Below are positions 9,767-19,629 of a stretch of 64,000 nucleotides of DNA, piece by piece (positions within the stretch are counted from its first letter, which is position 1; every line of letters starts with the position of its first letter). Source of the DNA: Eurosta solidaginis (lineage: Eukaryota > Arthropoda > Insecta > Diptera > Tephritidae); the NCBI RefSeq assembly GCF_040869045.1, contig NC_090324.1, positions 56,821,346 through 56,885,345 on the forward strand, written 5' to 3'. The translations under genes were made by a program, and so were the position numbers. The notes beneath the pieces were generated by a model. That model was not told the origin of the DNA. It worked only from the letters and a program-made list of their open reading frames with translations, and did not search any database.

Positions 9767-11065
9767 TTGGGGCTTACTCGCCGCCGAACGCGTACCATAG
9801 TCATAATAAATCAACAAGTTCCCTTTATTTTTATTCCATCTTCTCTAAATAGAATGACTCGTTACGCTTCGCTACGGAAGAGGACCGAGCGCCAGGCCGC
9901 TCGTTACACACGGCCGTGCCATTTATGCGACGCGAAACATCCCTTCAGGTCATGCCCGATATACCGCGCGAAGTCCCCGCTGCAACGACTGCGCGAAATT
10001 ATAAAGGCCAAGTACTGCCAAAATTGTCTTTCAATGGTACTGCCCGAAACTGCACAAGTCAGGGCAGGTGCCGAAGATGTGGTAGCAACCATCATACCAC
10101 GCTGCACCTGTCGATGGAGGACTTGTCGTCCGAGCCAGAGCTGCCGAAGAGCTGGAACCAGCTGGTCATGGAAGGAGAGGAAGACAGTTATGAGCTGATG
10201 CCTACGATGCAAGAGGTGGACGACGGGACGATGGATGAGGCGCTGTCTCTCCACGCGTCCGAGTCGGCCTTTGCAAAAGAACCACAACTGCCATCCGGGA
10301 GTGGAGCGGGCTCCCATATAGTAAGCTCCAACACTAGGGGATCGGACCCACTGCCGTTCCGAACCCTTTTAGCACACGAACGACGAGGAAAAAGTGGAGC
10401 GGAATCACGGCCGTTTCGTCCACCTACGCAACAACGCACGCAAGCACATTGACCAACGCGCGATCGGAGACTGGCCCCTCGGCCACGCCAGCTACACGCG
10501 ATACGACACGTGAAGGAAGACCATCGAGACGGTAGACTGGCCACTCGGCTGCGCCAGCTACCCCAACACAGTTCATTCCGGAACGGGGTCATTCCGGCCC
10601 GCGCCTCAGACGGCCCAACTCTTCTTCCAATGGCTGCTCTGGCGCCAACTGCGATCGTGAAGGTGGAAGCCGTAGGGCGTCTGCACCTCATTCGGGAACT
10701 CATAGACGCATGTTCGCGAGAGTTAGCACTGCCGACAACCAACGCCGACGGCGAAACCGGCTGTTTTATTCGTTTTAGAGGCAAACATGGGCAGAGTAAG
10801 ACGGTGATGACTCACGCAGTCTGCGTCCACGAGTTCAGGCGCGTCAGTCCAACTTAGAACGTCGATCCCAGCGTCGCGGCTCCTTACGAGCACATCCGTC
10901 TTTCGGACCCCCACTTTTATGCGTCTACCCCAATTCGCCTCGTTCTAGGCGGCGACGTCTACGCCGAAATCATGACGTCGGGCACATTGCCACCATCCTT
11001 CGGATCGCTGCTCGCGCAAAGCACGATCTTCGGTTGGGTACTCTCGGGGACCCACCCGATCTGAT
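9767..11065 (+). pseudogene. Pao-type gag-protease (no RT), copy 1
   Basis: GC-rich coding relic. Zinc-knuckle residues appear as CHLCDAKHPFRSCPIY and YCQNCLS, then in the next frame CRRCGSNHHTTLHL: the Cys/His array of BEL/Pao Gag. The protease region follows at about 10,630-10,730 (LAPTAIVKVEAVGRLHLIREL, then IDACS). A stop lies at 10,854. The family segment GGDVYAEIM and LLAQSTIFGWVLSG then ends in TGA right after GTHPI, where pol would normally continue into reverse transcriptase. LTR-like sequence follows directly, so no RT, RNase H or integrase is present. Frameshifts (near 10,040) and the stop make it non-functional. The organisation matches the copy at 55.6-56.9 kb. Confidence 0.85.
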
Positions 11066-11788
11066 ATACCTCAATGGCTATTTAGAGTTAGTTAGCTGAT
11101 GATAAACGTATACATGTAAATTGTACTTTTATCGAAATAAATGAAGTTTATATGAATGGCAAGAAATATATGATACGGTTTCCATAAATTTTTTTTCTAT
11201 CGTCCTAGCTCTAGGTCACGGCGAAGGCAAGGAGGATGCCGTCGCGCCACCCGGCGCGCACCGTCTAGTTTTAAGACAAATCGTGGTCGGGCCGCTCGGG
11301 CGGAGTCTGAGCTGTTGCGTATCGCAAGGGGACCGGCATGTTTAGGTCCGAAGCCTAAATCCATATCAACTCGCGCCACCCTAATAGCACCCCTTTATCG
11401 ACCACTAGTTCGCCCACATGCATGTATATGTATACATAGGTAGGGTTATGTTGTCCGTACACATATACATGCATGCCGGTACAACTGTGTGGGGAAGCTT
11501 TCCCTTAAAACCGGAAACTTTTTCCACGGTTCAACGGTTGTCCTCGACAAGGCAACCGTCTACTTTTCCAGCGATCGTTGAGCGAACCACAGCTACCACC
11601 GTCCGAGGAGCCCCGCCACATATTATAATAAAAGGTAAATTAGTGTTCGAATTTAACTTTCACTATAATAAAGAAATTATTATAACGAGAAATATCTCTC
11701 GCCTTTCTTTTTCTTTTCATTTAAATTTAACCCAAACGCAATTGCGGTGCCTCCACTCCGTTGCCGAGTTTGCGACACACCACAATTG
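11066..11788 (+). repeat. LTR-like and 3' noncoding sequence of the Pao element
   Basis: Follows the gag-protease stop. It contains tgttgcgtatcgcaagggg at about 11,310 and ggcatgtttaggtccgaagcctaa, shared with the LTR-like blocks at 23.2 and 35.3 kb and, in the other orientation, with 55.29-55.35 kb. Possible polyadenylation signals (aataaa) occur near 11,137 and 11,665. LTR boundaries and target duplications could not be fixed. The block ends abruptly against the MTMR9-like exon of the right inverted-repeat arm. Confidence 0.55.
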
Positions 11789-11792
11789 TTTT

Positions 11793-12008
11793 TGAAGCAT
11801 GAATGCAAGTCCATGGAGCAGCACACCAATTTTAGTAACGCATTTTTAGCTAATCGTAAACGTTTATCGACCGAATTATCTGCAACACAGCAACAGAAAG
11901 ATGGTACGGCTAAAAAGGGTCGTGTCAGTGGATCGCAAACAGAGGACATTTCACGCATGTGGAATGATTCACGTACATGTATGTCAAGGTCAAGCACAAT
12001 AGCCTACG
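11793..12008 (+). pseudogene. MTMR9-like exon end, right-arm copy
   Basis: Plus-strand reading FLKHECKSMEQHTNFSNAF, then RKRLSTELSATQQQK and TEDISRMWNDSRTC to IAYG. A consensus donor GTAAGT follows at 12,009. It is the same sequence as 5,271-5,490 but lacks the left-arm nonsense codon (CAT GAA here, CGT TAA there), so this copy better reflects the parental exon. Upstream coding sequence has been replaced by Pao LTR-like DNA, leaving only about 70 codons. Assignment to the myotubularin gene rests on continuity with the left copy. Confidence 0.75.
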
Positions 12009-12298
12009 GTAAGTATAATTTGTAGTCTAAAATATATATCGTCGGTGAAAGTTCCAACCAACTGTTGTTGTTGTATTCTTTGTGTTTTTGAAGTGATTAT
12101 ATCAAATCGCCTCCAAGACTGTCGGTTTTCTACCGGGCTATGGGATTATCTTCACTTTTTGGTATTAAGGCCCATCTATGGTATAAAACTTTTTATATGT
12201 GGTTTGAGCTTTCATAGACGATATAAACGTATTTACAGCAATGAATATGTGCGATGTAAAACTTCATATTTCCTATCAAAAAAATTAGGTGTTATAAA

Positions 12299-12439
12299 AT
12301 ACGTGACGCTTATGTGCATCCACAATTCATTGCGGATGTTATGAAACCAATGAAGATTTATGAAATCATGGATCAGGAAGTACCCAATTTATCTGGTGGT
12401 CGAAAGAGTTACACTTCCCTCTCAAAAAAATGGATCTAA
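12299..12439 (+). pseudogene. ABCE1: ABCE1 (pixie) exon fragment, right-arm copy
   Basis: Acceptor-like ...attag at 12,298 is followed by a frame reading [20 protein letters not shown] and [11 protein letters not shown]. It breaks after the ABC signature in the same way as the left copy, and a TAA follows at 12,437. Both copies share the terminal deletion, so it predates the inversion-duplication. One early codon differs from the left copy (cgtgac here, cgcgac there, both coding Arg-Asp). Confidence 0.82.
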
Positions 12440-13590
12440 TAATCAGTGAACAAAAATAGGGTGAGTTTGAATTTGAATTACTACTAATGTAGATGCCCGT
12501 ATAGTCCTATAGGTTCGCCTTTGTATATGTACACGCTCTTCTTCTTCCACCTACCCTCAGCACGTAGGTGATTAAATTCTGAATTCCCCCAATTCCTTTC
12601 AAAATATATATCTTCCAATACTTTTCATATATTGAAATATCACAAATTGTTGGCGGCAGCCGCAGCGGTACTAAGGTGGGAGATATAAATATGGATTAGT
12701 GCAACTTTGATTCCGGAAAGTTTAGCATATTTAGCTGTGAGGTAATTAAATGCATATATGAAAGCAATAGGTAATTGTTGCGTGTGTGTGCCAAATGCTG
12801 GATAATGTTACCAGCATTTATGTATTTGTTTGTTTTTTAGTGACAATTTTGCTTGAAGCGATTGCTAAAAACATATAATATTGATTATGTATTACAATAT
12901 ATTTGTAGTTAACTTAATATTCGAAGCAAAGTACAACATACAAACTTATAAATAATTGTTGCTAGGTTTAAATTATTACCAATTACACAGCTCATTTTTT
13001 TCATGCCCCTACATCAGTTTGCCATCAGTTTTCACCATTCGCTATACTGGCGTCCAAACCAAAAAGCGGACGTGAAGTGTAAAAAGCGAATTCGGAAAAA
13101 ATTTAATTATTATTTGGGAAATTTAATGTGAGCATCAAATTTAAAACCCTGTTTCATATTTCACCGTTAATTTTAAGATTCATAAAAGACGGGAAAGGAC
13201 TATATTGTCTTTTTACTATGGACATCGGGATAGTTTCCAAGTCCTTTCACTTTCACTCACCCGATGATACGCAAACCATGAATTTAGTTTGGAAATATGG
13301 ATCGTCAATGATTATTCCAAAAAAATCCTCACGTTTACGGTCCATTTTTGGACAATGCATTAATTTGACACTTTTGAGGCGTGATATTTAAAATATTTTC
13401 TTTGCGCTCAAAAATAATGAGCTATGAAGCTGAATGCTTAGATTTTTTTTAATTATTTGAAGGTTGGGGGGTTTTTCGTTTGAATTTTTGAGTAGTCAAC
13501 TGCTGTCCTAGAATATTCGAATTGACTTCATTAAAATTTCTAAAAGTATAAGAAATTTAACCCTGCTAATATCGGGAGCAGATGAGTTTT
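12440..13590. other. AT-rich noncoding part of right arm
   Basis: No gene recognised. It corresponds to left-arm 1,900-2,638 plus 4,444-4,840. The open frame at 13,128-13,391 mirrors 2,085-2,348 and is not similar to a protein I know. Confidence 0.6.
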
Positions 13591-14037
13591 CTTATCCGCG
13601 GTAGGCTTGCGATGTGCCTCGTTGCGCGGCAACGAGTGCAGCTGTTTTCTGTGGCAAAGCGGTTCGCCCTTCTGCGGTAGGTTTTTCTGTTGTCCTCGTT
13701 ATGGGATAGCGAGTGAATTTGGGTTTGTTTTTAAAATTGTAAATAAAATAGGCCGAAGGCCTTTATGTTCTTTGGCAGATAGCGTGTCTGCATTAGGGCT
13801 TCTGGTGAACTCGCTCGGGGTGAGCGAGTAAATTGTGGGACGTTTTTGAAAATTTAAAATATAATGGGCCGAATATCTTTAGGTTCTGTAGCAGATATCG
13901 GATCTGCGTTAGGTTATAGGTTGGCCTCGTTCCGGGTGAACGAGGGCTGGGGTTGATTTTTGGAAAATGTAAAGACGAGGTTGATTTTTTTTTGATTTTT
14001 TTGAAAAGGGGTATGTGGAAGAACGGAGGGATTGTTA

Positions 14038-14208
14038 AGATGAGCTCGTGGTCCTCTCACAGTCTGTCTCCGTGGGAAGAAAGATCAGTTTGACCAAAGG
14101 TCGTCTGACTTGACCCTTCTCGGTTCTGAGGTCAACAACACGTACTCGGTTACCTTCGCCGGGGTGTACGTTGACGACTCTACCTAGCCTCCCACTCGAT
14201 GGGAGATA
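14038..14208 (-). pseudogene. BEL/Pao pol C-terminal end
   Basis: Minus-strand counterpart of 1,269-1,440: RVVDLRTEKGQVRRPLVKL-type reading, the end of the BEL/Pao C-terminal domain. It is truncated at the outer edge of the right arm. The 3' UTR hairpin repeats follow at 13,590-14,037. Confidence 0.75.
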
Positions 14209-14754
14209 CAAACAAACAGCAGACGTCTGCTCTCTGCCAGTTCCACTTTTAAGTGCGGGAACTTCAAGTAATACTTACATACATATTTACCTTAAGCATA
14301 CATACTTACATACCTACATACAACTTGATATAAAATATATACCTACACACCTGTGTTGAGTTGTGACTTCTGTGGGAAATGCAACGTTCGCAAATTTCCT
14401 TGAATGCAAATTTGTTTGGTTGTGTGTTGTACACACACCTGTATTAAATCGTGTGAATGGCTATGTCAGCAAAAATTGAAAATGCTTTTTTATGTGTTGA
14501 TGAACATTTAGACTTTTTTTGTTACAGGGTAGCTGATTTAAATATGTGGCCTTAAATTGTTGGCTGTTTACACTACAATACCACTCTCACTTACAATTTG
14601 CACATCCTTCAAAAATTTTATCTACATACATATGTATATAAATTGGCAACGATACACATAAATTGCATTTTTGTATATTTATCATTTTATTTTTGCATAG
14701 TTTTTACTTAATATAAGTGTTTTTATTAAATCAATCGCGCTTTTGAAGCGACAT
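14209..14754. other. Intergenic, simple-sequence rich
   Basis: Contains a CATA/TACA-rich microsatellite at about 14,270-14,350 and a short segment (14,565-14,740: ccactctcacttacaatttg through acttaatataagtgttttta) that recurs at 45,590-45,665 next to a 96-bp array. No gene seen. Confidence 0.5.
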
Positions 14755-15237
14755 GCACATTGTTTATGCAGGATGCCTAACTTTTCCCCATCCAATTGCG
14801 ATCCCCTAATGCAACTCTGCAATTCGATACTCGACTTCATTTATATCCACCCACACCATCATTGCCATATGCATATGCATGCATGTACATGCACGTGTAG
14901 TTGTGCCTTTTGTCAGCACTCATGCATATGCATGTTGGCGTTTATGTGTGGGTGACTTTGCCCTCCAATCGGAGGATTTTTCGGGCCAACGGTTGTCTCT
15001 TGGATTTTAGCCGCCAACCAGCTCACATCTGCCGCCAGCGATCTCTGCTGTATTATTGTTCAAATACACTCAGGTAATATTGAAACCAAATTATTTCTAT
15101 ATTTATCCAATAAAGTTCACCCATTGTAACGAGATATTCTCGTCTTCCCTTATTTATTTTCAAATACACCCGTTCTTTGAGATCTACCCGGTGAGCCCAC
15201 CTCTCGCAAGGATCAGACGCACCCCGGCCGAATATTT
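14755..15237 (+). repeat. LTR-like block, copy C (partial)
   Basis: Closely matches 23,228-23,690 and 35,340-35,776, from gcaggatgcctaacttttcc to acgcaccccggc. It includes an aataaagt polyadenylation-like signal at about 15,108. It is joined to a LOA LINE fragment on the right. I interpret it as a partial LTR of a Pao-type element because the neighbouring tgttgcgtatcgc box also follows a Pao gag-protease at 11.3 kb. Confidence 0.55.
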
Positions 15238-15254
15238 GGTCCTATCTCCCCGTA

Positions 15255-15862
15255 ACATTTGAGGTGGTGGATAAAGCGCAAATTCCCTCGGTACCAAAAG
15301 TTAAAGTATGGATACCATGCGTGATGAAGTCGGAGGATACACTGCGACTGCTGCAGAATCAGAATCCGAACATACCGACACAGGATTGAAAAGGTACTTA
15401 CTGTATCTCAGCCTACCGAGGATGGTCAGTTCTACATCTTCCAAATAGACAAGCAGGCGGAGGATATTTTGTACACGCAGCTTGGCAAATTGTCCTTTGG
15501 CACTGGCAAAATCTACATGCGATTCAGGAAAAGAAGTCCCGAGGATAAAAACCCTAATACGCTAGAGGTAGGCGAAGTCGAAAAGGACCTCAAAAGCCTA
15601 AGGGAAAAAGACAGGTGGAGGCCCCGACGTCACCACGAACGTGCTAGAAGAGGACCAACCGCTAAATGGTGCTGTGACTCGCACAGAAGAATACCCGGCA
15701 CAACAGTCACGAGAGGCTGAAGCGGCCTCGAATACTCTAAACCAAAAGGACAAGGGGAGGACGACGACGTCAAGATGAAAGTGCTGGAGGGGACAAACAG
15801 CCCAATGGTGCTGCGAGTCCTACAGATAAACCTCCAACACAGTAAAGTGGCGTCAAATTAAA
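15255..15862 (+). pseudogene. LOA-clade LINE: end of ORF1 and first codons of ORF2
   Basis: The plus strand reads FEVVDKAQIPSVPK, KVWIPCVMKSEDTLRLLQNQ and, after a frameshift near 15,390, VLTVSQPTEDGQFYIFQIDK then ILYTQLGKLSFGTGKIYMRF. This is like the DUF4780-type region found in ORF1 of fly LOA/I-group LINEs. ORF2 starts at the ATG at 15,774, with LRVLQINLQHSKVAS typical of the very N-terminus of the apurinic endonuclease domain. It ends at about 15,860, so almost all of ORF2 is absent. The clade is consistent with the larger LOA pol at 36.4-38.8 kb. Confidence 0.75.
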
Positions 15863-16559
15863 AAAAAAAGTTAATATCTTTACAGTATATAAGTAAATTA
15901 TGTCAACATTCAACTCCAGTAATGATATGGTGCAACAAAATACAAAAATAAAAGAAAATTTCAAAATGGGCGTGGCTTCGCCCTTTTTCATTTAGTTTGT
16001 CTCGAATACTTTTAATGCCATAATGTCGAACAAAAATTTACCAATCCTTCTGAAATTTGGTATGGCCATAGATTCTATGACCGTAACTATTTTCTGTGAA
16101 AATGGGCGAAATCGGTTGTAGCCACGCCTGTCCTTCCCCTCGGCCGTTAACACGATAACTTAAGCAAAAACCGATATGTCTTTACTAAACTTAGTTCCCG
16201 TACTTACCTGAACTCACTTTATCTTGGTACAAAAAATGGACGAAATCCGACTATAACCGCGCCCACTTTTTCGAAATGGAAAATTACTAAAAATGAAAAA
16301 AATGCCATAATTCTATACCAAATACGAAAAAGGGATGAAACATGGTAATTTGATTGGTTTATTGACGCAAAAAATAACTTTAGAAAGAACTTTGTAAAAT
16401 GGGTGTGACACCTACCATATTAAGTAGAAGAAAATGAAAAAGTTCTGTAAGGCGAAATCAAAAGCCCTTGGAATCTTGGCAAGGATACTGTTCGTGGTAT
16501 TACATATACAAATAAATTAGCGGTACCCCACAGATGATGTTCTGGGTCACCCTGGACAA
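15863..16559. repeat. Head of the 130-bp-array repeat element
   Basis: Noncoding. It contains stretches of the type aaatttggtatggccatag, gggcgaaatcgg and taaatgggtgtgacacc that run into the 130-bp array. I regard it as part of one dispersed element whose tail is seen at 39.84-39.93 kb (ggttacacccgaatttagcc ... cttacttg). The transposon class is unknown. No gene seen. Confidence 0.5.
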
Positions 16560-17455
16560 CATTTTGGTCGATATCTCGAAAACGCCTTCACATATACAAC
16601 TACCATCACTCCCTTTTAAAACCCTCATTAATACCTTTATTTGATACCCATATCGTACAAACACATCATATAGTCACCCCTGGTCCACCTTTATGGCGAT
16701 ATCTCGAAAAGGCGTCCACCCATAGAACTAAGGCCCACTCCCTTTTAAAATACTTATTAACACCTTTCATTTGATACCCATATCGTACAAACACATTCTA
16801 GAGTCACCCCTGGTCCACCTTTATGGCGATATCTCGAAAAGGCGTCCACCTATAGAACTAAGGCCCACTCTCTTTTGAAATACTCATTAACACCTTTCAT
16901 TTGATACCCATATCGTACAAATACATTCTAGAGTCACCCCTGGTCCATCTTTATGGCGATATCTCGAAAACGCGTCCACCTATGGAACTAAGGCCCCTCC
17001 CTTTTAAAATATTCATTAACACCTTTCATTTGATACCCATATCGTACAAACACATTCTAGAGTCACCCCTGGTCCACCTTAATGGCGATATCTCGAAAAG
17101 GCGTCCACCTATGGAACTAAGGCCCTTCCTTTGAAAATACTCATTAAAACCTTTCATTTGATACCCATATCGTACAAACACATTCTAGAGTCACCCATGG
17201 TCCACCTTTATGGCGATATCTCGAAAAGGCGTCCACCTATAGAACTAAGGATCACTCGCTTTTATAATACTCATTACCACCTTTCATTTGATACCCATAT
17301 CGTACAAACACATTCTAGAGTCACCACTGGTCCACCCTTAGAACTATGGCCCACTCCCTTTTAAAATACCCTTTAATACCTTCCATTTGATACCCATGTT
17401 ATACAAACACATTCCAGGGTTACCCTAGGTTCATTTTCCTACATGGGCGTTAAAT
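16560..17455. repeat. 130-bp tandem repeat, copy A array
   Basis: Six to seven units of about 129-130 bp. The box gagtcacccc recurs at 16,671 (as tagtcacccc), 16,801, 16,931, 17,060, 17,188 and 17,318. Each unit holds ggcgatatctcgaaaaggcg, cacctatagaactaaggccc and catttgatacccatatcgta. Shorter arrays of the same unit lie at 31,020-31,450 and 39,575-39,835. Open frames in it are satellite artefacts. Confidence 0.93.
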
Positions 17456-17469
17456 TAATAAATACCTAT

Positions 17470-17725
17470 TTAAAGTAGTTACTCACATCTTCAGCACGTA
17501 TTCCCAATTTGGTGCATACGTAGGTGGCGATTGTGTGGTCGTTTAGCATAATCACGCGGATGTAGGTTTGAATGAATTGTACTTCCGGCAATGCTATTAT
17601 CACCTGGAGGCAATGCTATTATCAACCGGATGTAGTTTTGAATGAATTGTATTTCCGGCAATGCTATTATCACCTGGAGCAAATGGTGTTCTGGCGTTCT
17701 GTATATACCACCATGTTTAATTGGA
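17470..17725 (-). pseudogene. Unidentified coding-like segment with local duplication, copy A
   Basis: The minus strand reads VFPIKHGGIYRTPEHHLL, then QVIIALPEVQFIQTYIRV and IMLNDHTIATYVCTKLGI; about 60 bp inside is duplicated. The second half resembles a conserved protein segment, but I cannot name it. The counterpart in block B (31,490-31,660) lacks the internal duplication. It follows the RFC3-like exon copies on the same strand. It may simply be intergenic DNA. Confidence 0.35.
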
Positions 17726-17812
17726 AACACGCAAAATCGTAATTATCCTTGCTGAAACAAAAGAGATTTATTTAATGAACTGAACGTATGTTTTCCCATT
17801 ACCTTCCCATTG

Positions 17813-18062
17813 TAAGACGGAATGCAGGTTGAGCATCTTTGGTAAGTTCATCAACTTGGGTGAGAAGCAGCACTTTAAATCCTCGTTATTAACCCGGAAT
17901 CGTAATTACCCTCTCTGAAACAAAAGACATTTGTTTAATGAATTGAAAATATGCTTTCCCATTACCTTCCCATTGTAAGACGGAATGCAGGTTGAGCATC
18001 TTTGGTAAGCTCATCAACTTCGGTGAGAACCAGCACTTTAAATCCTCGTCGTTCGACATTCC
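17813..18062 (-). pseudogene. RFC3 (RfC38) exon fragment in tandem duplicate, block A
   Basis: The minus strand reads RRGFKVLVLTEVDELTKDAQ then PAFRLTMG, matching the conserved FKVVVLTEVDxLTKDAQ segment (Walker-B-like region) of replication factor C subunit 3, a clamp-loader ATPase that loads PCNA. The exon copy at 17,966-18,060 ends in a donor GTAATG. A 51-nt intron ends in tttcag, then about 22 bp leads into a second copy of the same exon end (17,813-17,890). So exon, intron and flank were duplicated locally. What follows the donor in frame is not RFC3. Only about 30 of about 330 codons are present. Confidence 0.8.
17915..17965 (-). other. 51-nt intron-like segment in RFC3 fragment
   Basis: On the minus strand it begins GTAATGGGAAAG and ends TCTTTTGTTTCAG, with fly-like short intron size and a pyrimidine-rich 3' end. 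It is repeated in block B at 31,857-31,907 with the same length. Its retention shows the fragment came from genomic DNA or unspliced RNA and not from a mature mRNA. Confidence 0.6.
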
Positions 18063-18661
18063 ATCTTTCATACAATGACCAATACATTACTTTTGTTTAA
18101 TTTCGCATGGAATTCAGTCCAGCGCCACAAAAAAGGGGTTCTTTTTGCTTGCGACGCAATTCCGATTCCGGTGTAGGTTGTGGCCTAGCGTATACAGCCT
18201 TTAAAGGAAAGCCAGCATCCGATATCCAGCATATCGATATCACTAAACTATATATTTCCTGGACACCCTGATTTATTATTACAACGGTGTAAACGCCTAA
18301 GACACTCGCTATGTAGAGGGTAATGTAAGGCCTTGCTTCAGCACAATATTGGATCGGTTATATTAGTGATACGAGACTTTGCACCATATGTCAGCAATCT
18401 ACAGGAGAAGTAACAACAACTACGATGGGTTCGGCTGTTAAAACTAGCTTCCAAAAAGTAACCAAGTTTAATATAAAACTCAAACTCTGAAAAATATCGA
18501 GTTCGTAAACTGAACTTCGCACTTTAGTTTGCAAAGCGGATCAATCGCTTCACTTTTAACGAACTCTTTCTTTTTAATGCTTTACAAATCGTTTTTTTTC
18601 TACATGCAGATGCTATGTACGTATACGTTAAATAGTAATAGCTCTCATATCAACACATCGC
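18063..18661. other. Spacer between RFC3 and ASCC2 fragments, block A
   Basis: Present almost unchanged in block B (32,004-32,554). No confident gene. One short minus-strand stretch near 18,120-18,200 has good codon structure (RPQPTPESELRRKQKEPLFV) and could be another exon remnant. Confidence 0.45.
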
Positions 18662-19315
18662 TTATCCTATCATACCCCGACTGTGTTTGAATGGTGCTCC
18701 CGCTTTGCGATTATGATGGGCACGCATATATTTATTTTTTCCTTTTTTCTCACGATTGCGTAACGTTTCGTTATCTCGGCATTGACCCTTTGGTGCGCCA
18801 ATAACATCACGCAGCTTATTATCCATACCACCACCACCACCATGATATCTCCATCTAGCTTGACGTCGTGCCTCATAACGCGCACCCACATCCTCTGGAT
18901 TTTCACAGAAATTTAATAGTTTATTATTACGACCGGCTTGTTGTGTATCAGACTTGGAACCTTTATCTTCTACATTCTGTTGCTCTCCATCATCAACATT
19001 ATCACTTTTATCATCATCTGAGAAATCTTCAATATTTGCTAATCCCGCGTTCAGCTGTTTCGATCTAACTACACGCGTTTCACGCGCCAGCAAAGCTTCA
19101 TAGCTATCATCATATTCATCATTACAACTTTCACCTTCGCTAAGTAATGTGTAAGCGTGATAGCGGGACTTTATTTGTGCTAAATGTCGTTTATCAGCTA
19201 GCAATTGTGCTGCATCTTTTGGTGTATGTAGTATACCTTTACCCTTTTTGGTGATGCATTTTGGATTATCATGTGTCATAATGTCATATTGATCACCATC
19301 ATAAATGTTGTAATG
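18662..19315 (-). pseudogene. ASCC2: ASCC2 C-terminal exon, open copy (block A)
   Basis: An open minus-strand frame: YDGDQYDIMTHDN upstream, then GKGILHTPKDAAQLLADKRH, CNDEYDDSYEALLARETR, FCENPEDVGARYEARRQARW and a basic C-terminus MRAHHNRKAG...SRGMIG. The DEYDD(S/T)Y box, the EARR box and the RANHNRR...KGMI ending identify the C-terminal tail of activating signal cointegrator 1 complex subunit 2. That protein is a ubiquitin-binding partner of the ASCC3 helicase in alkylation repair and ribosome quality control. The CUE domain and upstream exons are absent. The frame is undamaged over more than 200 codons, unlike block B, but without the rest of the gene it is treated as a fragment. Confidence 0.85.
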
Positions 19316-19629
19316 TTAATGTCGTATGTTCGAAAGGATACATTTGCTTTGAAGTAGTAGAGTGAACATCTATTGTACCGTTTTGTGTATTGGCAATAGG
19401 AGCAGGGCCCGAAGATTCAGTACGTAGTGGTATTATTACCTTTTTTTCCTATTTTCCGCGTGAAATATTTAATCTGGGAATGATATGCCGGCATTATTTT
19501 ATATCTCAAATTCCTTAAGCACTACAGTAATTTATAACTTCTTCCAAGATAGCTTAACATTGTTAGCCTTTAAGCTTAATTTTACTTTAATTGCGACAAA
19601 ACGCATACGTGACATAAAAGGCCGGTGAT
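19316..19629. other. Unassigned sequence 5' of Jockey fragment
   Basis: Not present in block B, so it arrived with or near the Jockey insertion. No gene recognised; the right part may be degraded reverse-transcriptase coding sequence. Confidence 0.4.

Larger units (their letters stand above)
11789..14208 (-). repeat. Right arm of the large inverted repeat
   Basis: Reverse complement of the left arm (1,269-5,490) without the 1.8-kb insertion, so it preserves the pre-insertion state near 12,838. In order it carries the end of the MTMR9-like exon, a donor, the ABCE1 exon, about 1.1 kb of AT-rich noncoding sequence (12,440-13,590), the BEL 3' UTR repeats and the BEL pol end. The inner end joins Pao LTR-like sequence; the outer end stops inside the pol coding region. 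Confidence 0.9.

Noticed and set aside
14743..14955. His/Cys-rich plus frame (HPHHHCHMHMHACTCTCSC)
   Set aside because: Comes from a CATGCA-rich tract in the LTR-like block; other copies of the block do not keep the frame.
16901..17364. Open frames repeating ILESPLVHLYGDISKRRPP
   Set aside because: Direct translation of the 130-bp tandem unit.
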